Positions 62,787 through 64,000 of a stretch of DNA of 64,000 nt are shown piece by piece. Under the pieces are notes generated by a model. That model did no database searches, had not been told where the DNA came from, and saw only the letters and a list, made by a program, of their open reading frames with translations. Both the position numbers and the translations under genes were made by a program. Source of the DNA: Acinetobacter sp. S54 (lineage in GTDB: Bacteria > Pseudomonadota > Gammaproteobacteria > Pseudomonadales > Moraxellaceae); NCBI RefSeq assembly GCF_016624945.1, contig NZ_JACVUI010000006.1, positions 62,001 to 126,000 on the forward strand, in the 5' to 3' direction. How positions within the stretch are numbered: position 1 is the stretch's first letter; each line of letters opens with the position of its first letter.

Positions 62787-64000
62787 TTAACGCTTGATGT
62801 CGCGTTGAGTTTCGCCAGTATAAAGCTGACGAGGACGACCGATTTTGTAAGCAGAACTGTGCATTTCTAACCAGTGGCTGATCCAGCCTACAGTACGTGC
62901 AAGTGCAAAGATTACTGTAAACATTGTCGTAGGAATACCAATCGCTTTAAGAATGATACCTGAGTAGAAGTCTACGTTCGGGTACAAATTACGGTCGATG
63001 AAGTATTGATCAGAAAGTGCAATGCGTTCAAGTTCCATTGCAAGTGCAAGTTGTGGATCATTAATACCCAATGCAGCAAGTACTTCATCACAAGTTTGTT
63101 TCATGACTTTAGCACGTGGATCAAAGTTCTTATAAACACGATGACCGAAGCCCATGAGTTTAACTTCTTTACGTTTCACTTTTTCCATGAATTCAGCAAC
63201 GTTTTCAACGCTACCAATTTCATCAAGCATCTTCAATACAGCTTCGTTAGCACCACCGTGAGCAGGTCCCCAAAGTGCAGAGATACCTGCAGAGATACAT
63301 GCATAAGGATTTGCACCAGTTGAACCCGCTAAACGTACAGTGGATGTAGACGCATTTTGTTCGTGGTCAGCATGTAAAGTAAAGATACGATCCATTGCTT
63401 TAGCAAGCACTGGATTAACTTTGTAATCTTTATCAGCAGGAGTAGCGAACATCATGTATAGGAAGTTTTCAGCGTAACTTAAATCGTTACGTGGATACAT
63501 AAATGGTTGACCTACAGTGTACTTGTAGCTCCATGCTGCAAGAGTAGGAATTTTAGCAATTAAGCGAACCGCTGTAATTTCGCGATGATTAACATCTTCG
63601 ATATCAAGCTGATTGTGATAGAACGCAGATAACGCACCAACAACCCCAACCATTATTGCCATTGGGTGTGCATCACGGCGGAAACCATTATAGAAGCGAC
63701 TAACTTGATCGTGAACCATCGTATGGGCACGAACTTTTTTGTCAAACTCTTCTTTTTGTTCTTGATTTGGAAGCTCGCCATTGAGAAGAAGGTAGCAAGT
63801 TTCTAAATAATCTGTTTGCGTTGCAAGTTGATCAATCGGATAACCACGGTGTAACAAAATACCTTTGTTACCATCGATGAACGTGATCTTTGATTCACAA
63901 GAAGCAGTCGCCATAAAACCAGGATCAAAAGTAAAGTGACCTGAGGCCAATACATCTTTAACGTCGATTACATCTGGGCCCAATGTGCCGCTGTAAATTG
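62787..64000 (-). CDS. gltA: Citrate synthase, type II (5' end cut by window)
   Basis: 404 codons are visible; about 20 N-terminal residues lie beyond the window, and upstream codons IYSGT continue the frame. It condenses acetyl-CoA and oxaloacetate, the TCA entry step. Catalytic His in [11 protein letters not shown] and [14 protein letters not shown], Asp in NVDFYSG. C-terminus ends RDIKR. An NADH-sensitive Gram-negative type. Confidence 0.97.
   Translation of the reverse strand, partial: IYSGTLGPDVIDVKDVLASGHFTFDPGFMATASCESKITFIDGNKGILLHRGYPIDQLATQTDYLETCYLLLNGELPNQEQKEEFDKKVRAHTMVHDQVSRFYNGFRRDAHPMAIMVGVVGALSAFYHNQLDIEDVNHREITAVRLIAKIPTLAAWSYKYTVGQPFMYPRNDLSYAENFLYMMFATPADKDYKVNPVLAKAMDRIFTLHADHEQNASTSTVRLAGSTGANPYACISAGISALWGPAHGGANEAVLKMLDEIGSVENVAEFMEKVKRKEVKLMGFGHRVYKNFDPRAKVMKQTCDEVLAALGINDPQLALAMELERIALSDQYFIDRNLYPNVDFYSGIILKAIGIPTTMFTVIFALARTVGWISHWLEMHSSAYKIGRPRQLYTGETQRDIKR

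Noticed and set aside
1..64000. CRISPR arrays, insertion sequences or tRNA genes
   Set aside because: Reading both strands showed no regularly spaced repeat array, no transposase and no tRNA cloverleaf other than the tmRNA ends.

Overview
The window is a piece of chromosome from a gammaproteobacterium, almost certainly Acinetobacter. Four things point there: the AT-rich sequence, the type II citrate synthase gltA at the right edge, a one-piece tmRNA whose tag reads ANDETYALAA, and the content (BlsA-like BLUF photoreceptors, a van locus with vanK/vanP, and a betIBA-betT choline locus). I could not assign a species. No transposase, integrase, phage gene or CRISPR array was seen. Both ends cut a gene: an SDR on the left and gltA on the right.

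Layout. 1-3.5 kb: a four-gene plus-strand run (SDR, acetoacetate-decarboxylase-like, diiron-like metal hydrolase, old yellow enzyme). 3.8-6.2 kb: two BLUF blue-light photoreceptors flanking a small unknown gene, then a PNPOx-fold stress protein. 6.6-8.9 kb: trehalose synthesis genes otsB-otsA. 9-10.2 kb: an MFS transporter. 10.6-13.6 kb: a tightly overlapping cassette of an acyl-CoA-dehydrogenase-like protein, PIG-L deacetylase, NodS-like methyltransferase and GT2 glycosyltransferase, product unknown. 14-16.2 kb: a possible 29-residue small ORF, ssrA (tmRNA) and glpK. 16.3-23.2 kb: a probably Fur-controlled iron/redox locus with a DUF4198 protein, an ApbE-DUF2271 fusion, a PepSY-type membrane protein, a membrane flavoprotein reductase and a TonB-dependent receptor.

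23.7-47 kb is catabolic. First comes a van (vanillate) locus: a 2OG-Fe(II) oxygenase gene, vanR, vanBA and vanKP, with repeated TGGATCCA palindromes in the vanA-vanK divergent region. Next is a large island of unknown substrate. It holds a NicC/salicylate-hydroxylase-like monooxygenase, an IclR regulator, and a 13-gene plus-strand operon: Rieske ferredoxin, small helical protein, Rieske oxygenase, SDR, extradiol (VOC) dioxygenase, ferredoxin reductase, MFS, cupin, alpha/beta hydrolase, atypical SDR, aspartate-dehydrogenase-like protein, aldehyde dehydrogenase and TPP enzyme. An outer-membrane porin follows. A recurring GTTTT-N6-AAAAC type motif lies upstream of the monooxygenase, the operon and the porin, and a degenerate form lies upstream of iclR. 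Together these look like one IclR-controlled ring-hydroxylation and meta-cleavage regulon. This is the strongest candidate for an undescribed system here.

47-54.3 kb: a TonB receptor / ABC importer / GNAT operon for iron-chelate uptake, then a DUF1624 acyltransferase and a small membrane protein. 55-61.3 kb: betI-betB-betA and divergent betT for choline to glycine betaine, with a 46-bp perfect palindrome as the likely BetI operator. 61.3-64 kb: a MarC-family protein, an acyl-CoA thioesterase and gltA. Trehalose and betaine synthesis both serve osmotic tolerance.
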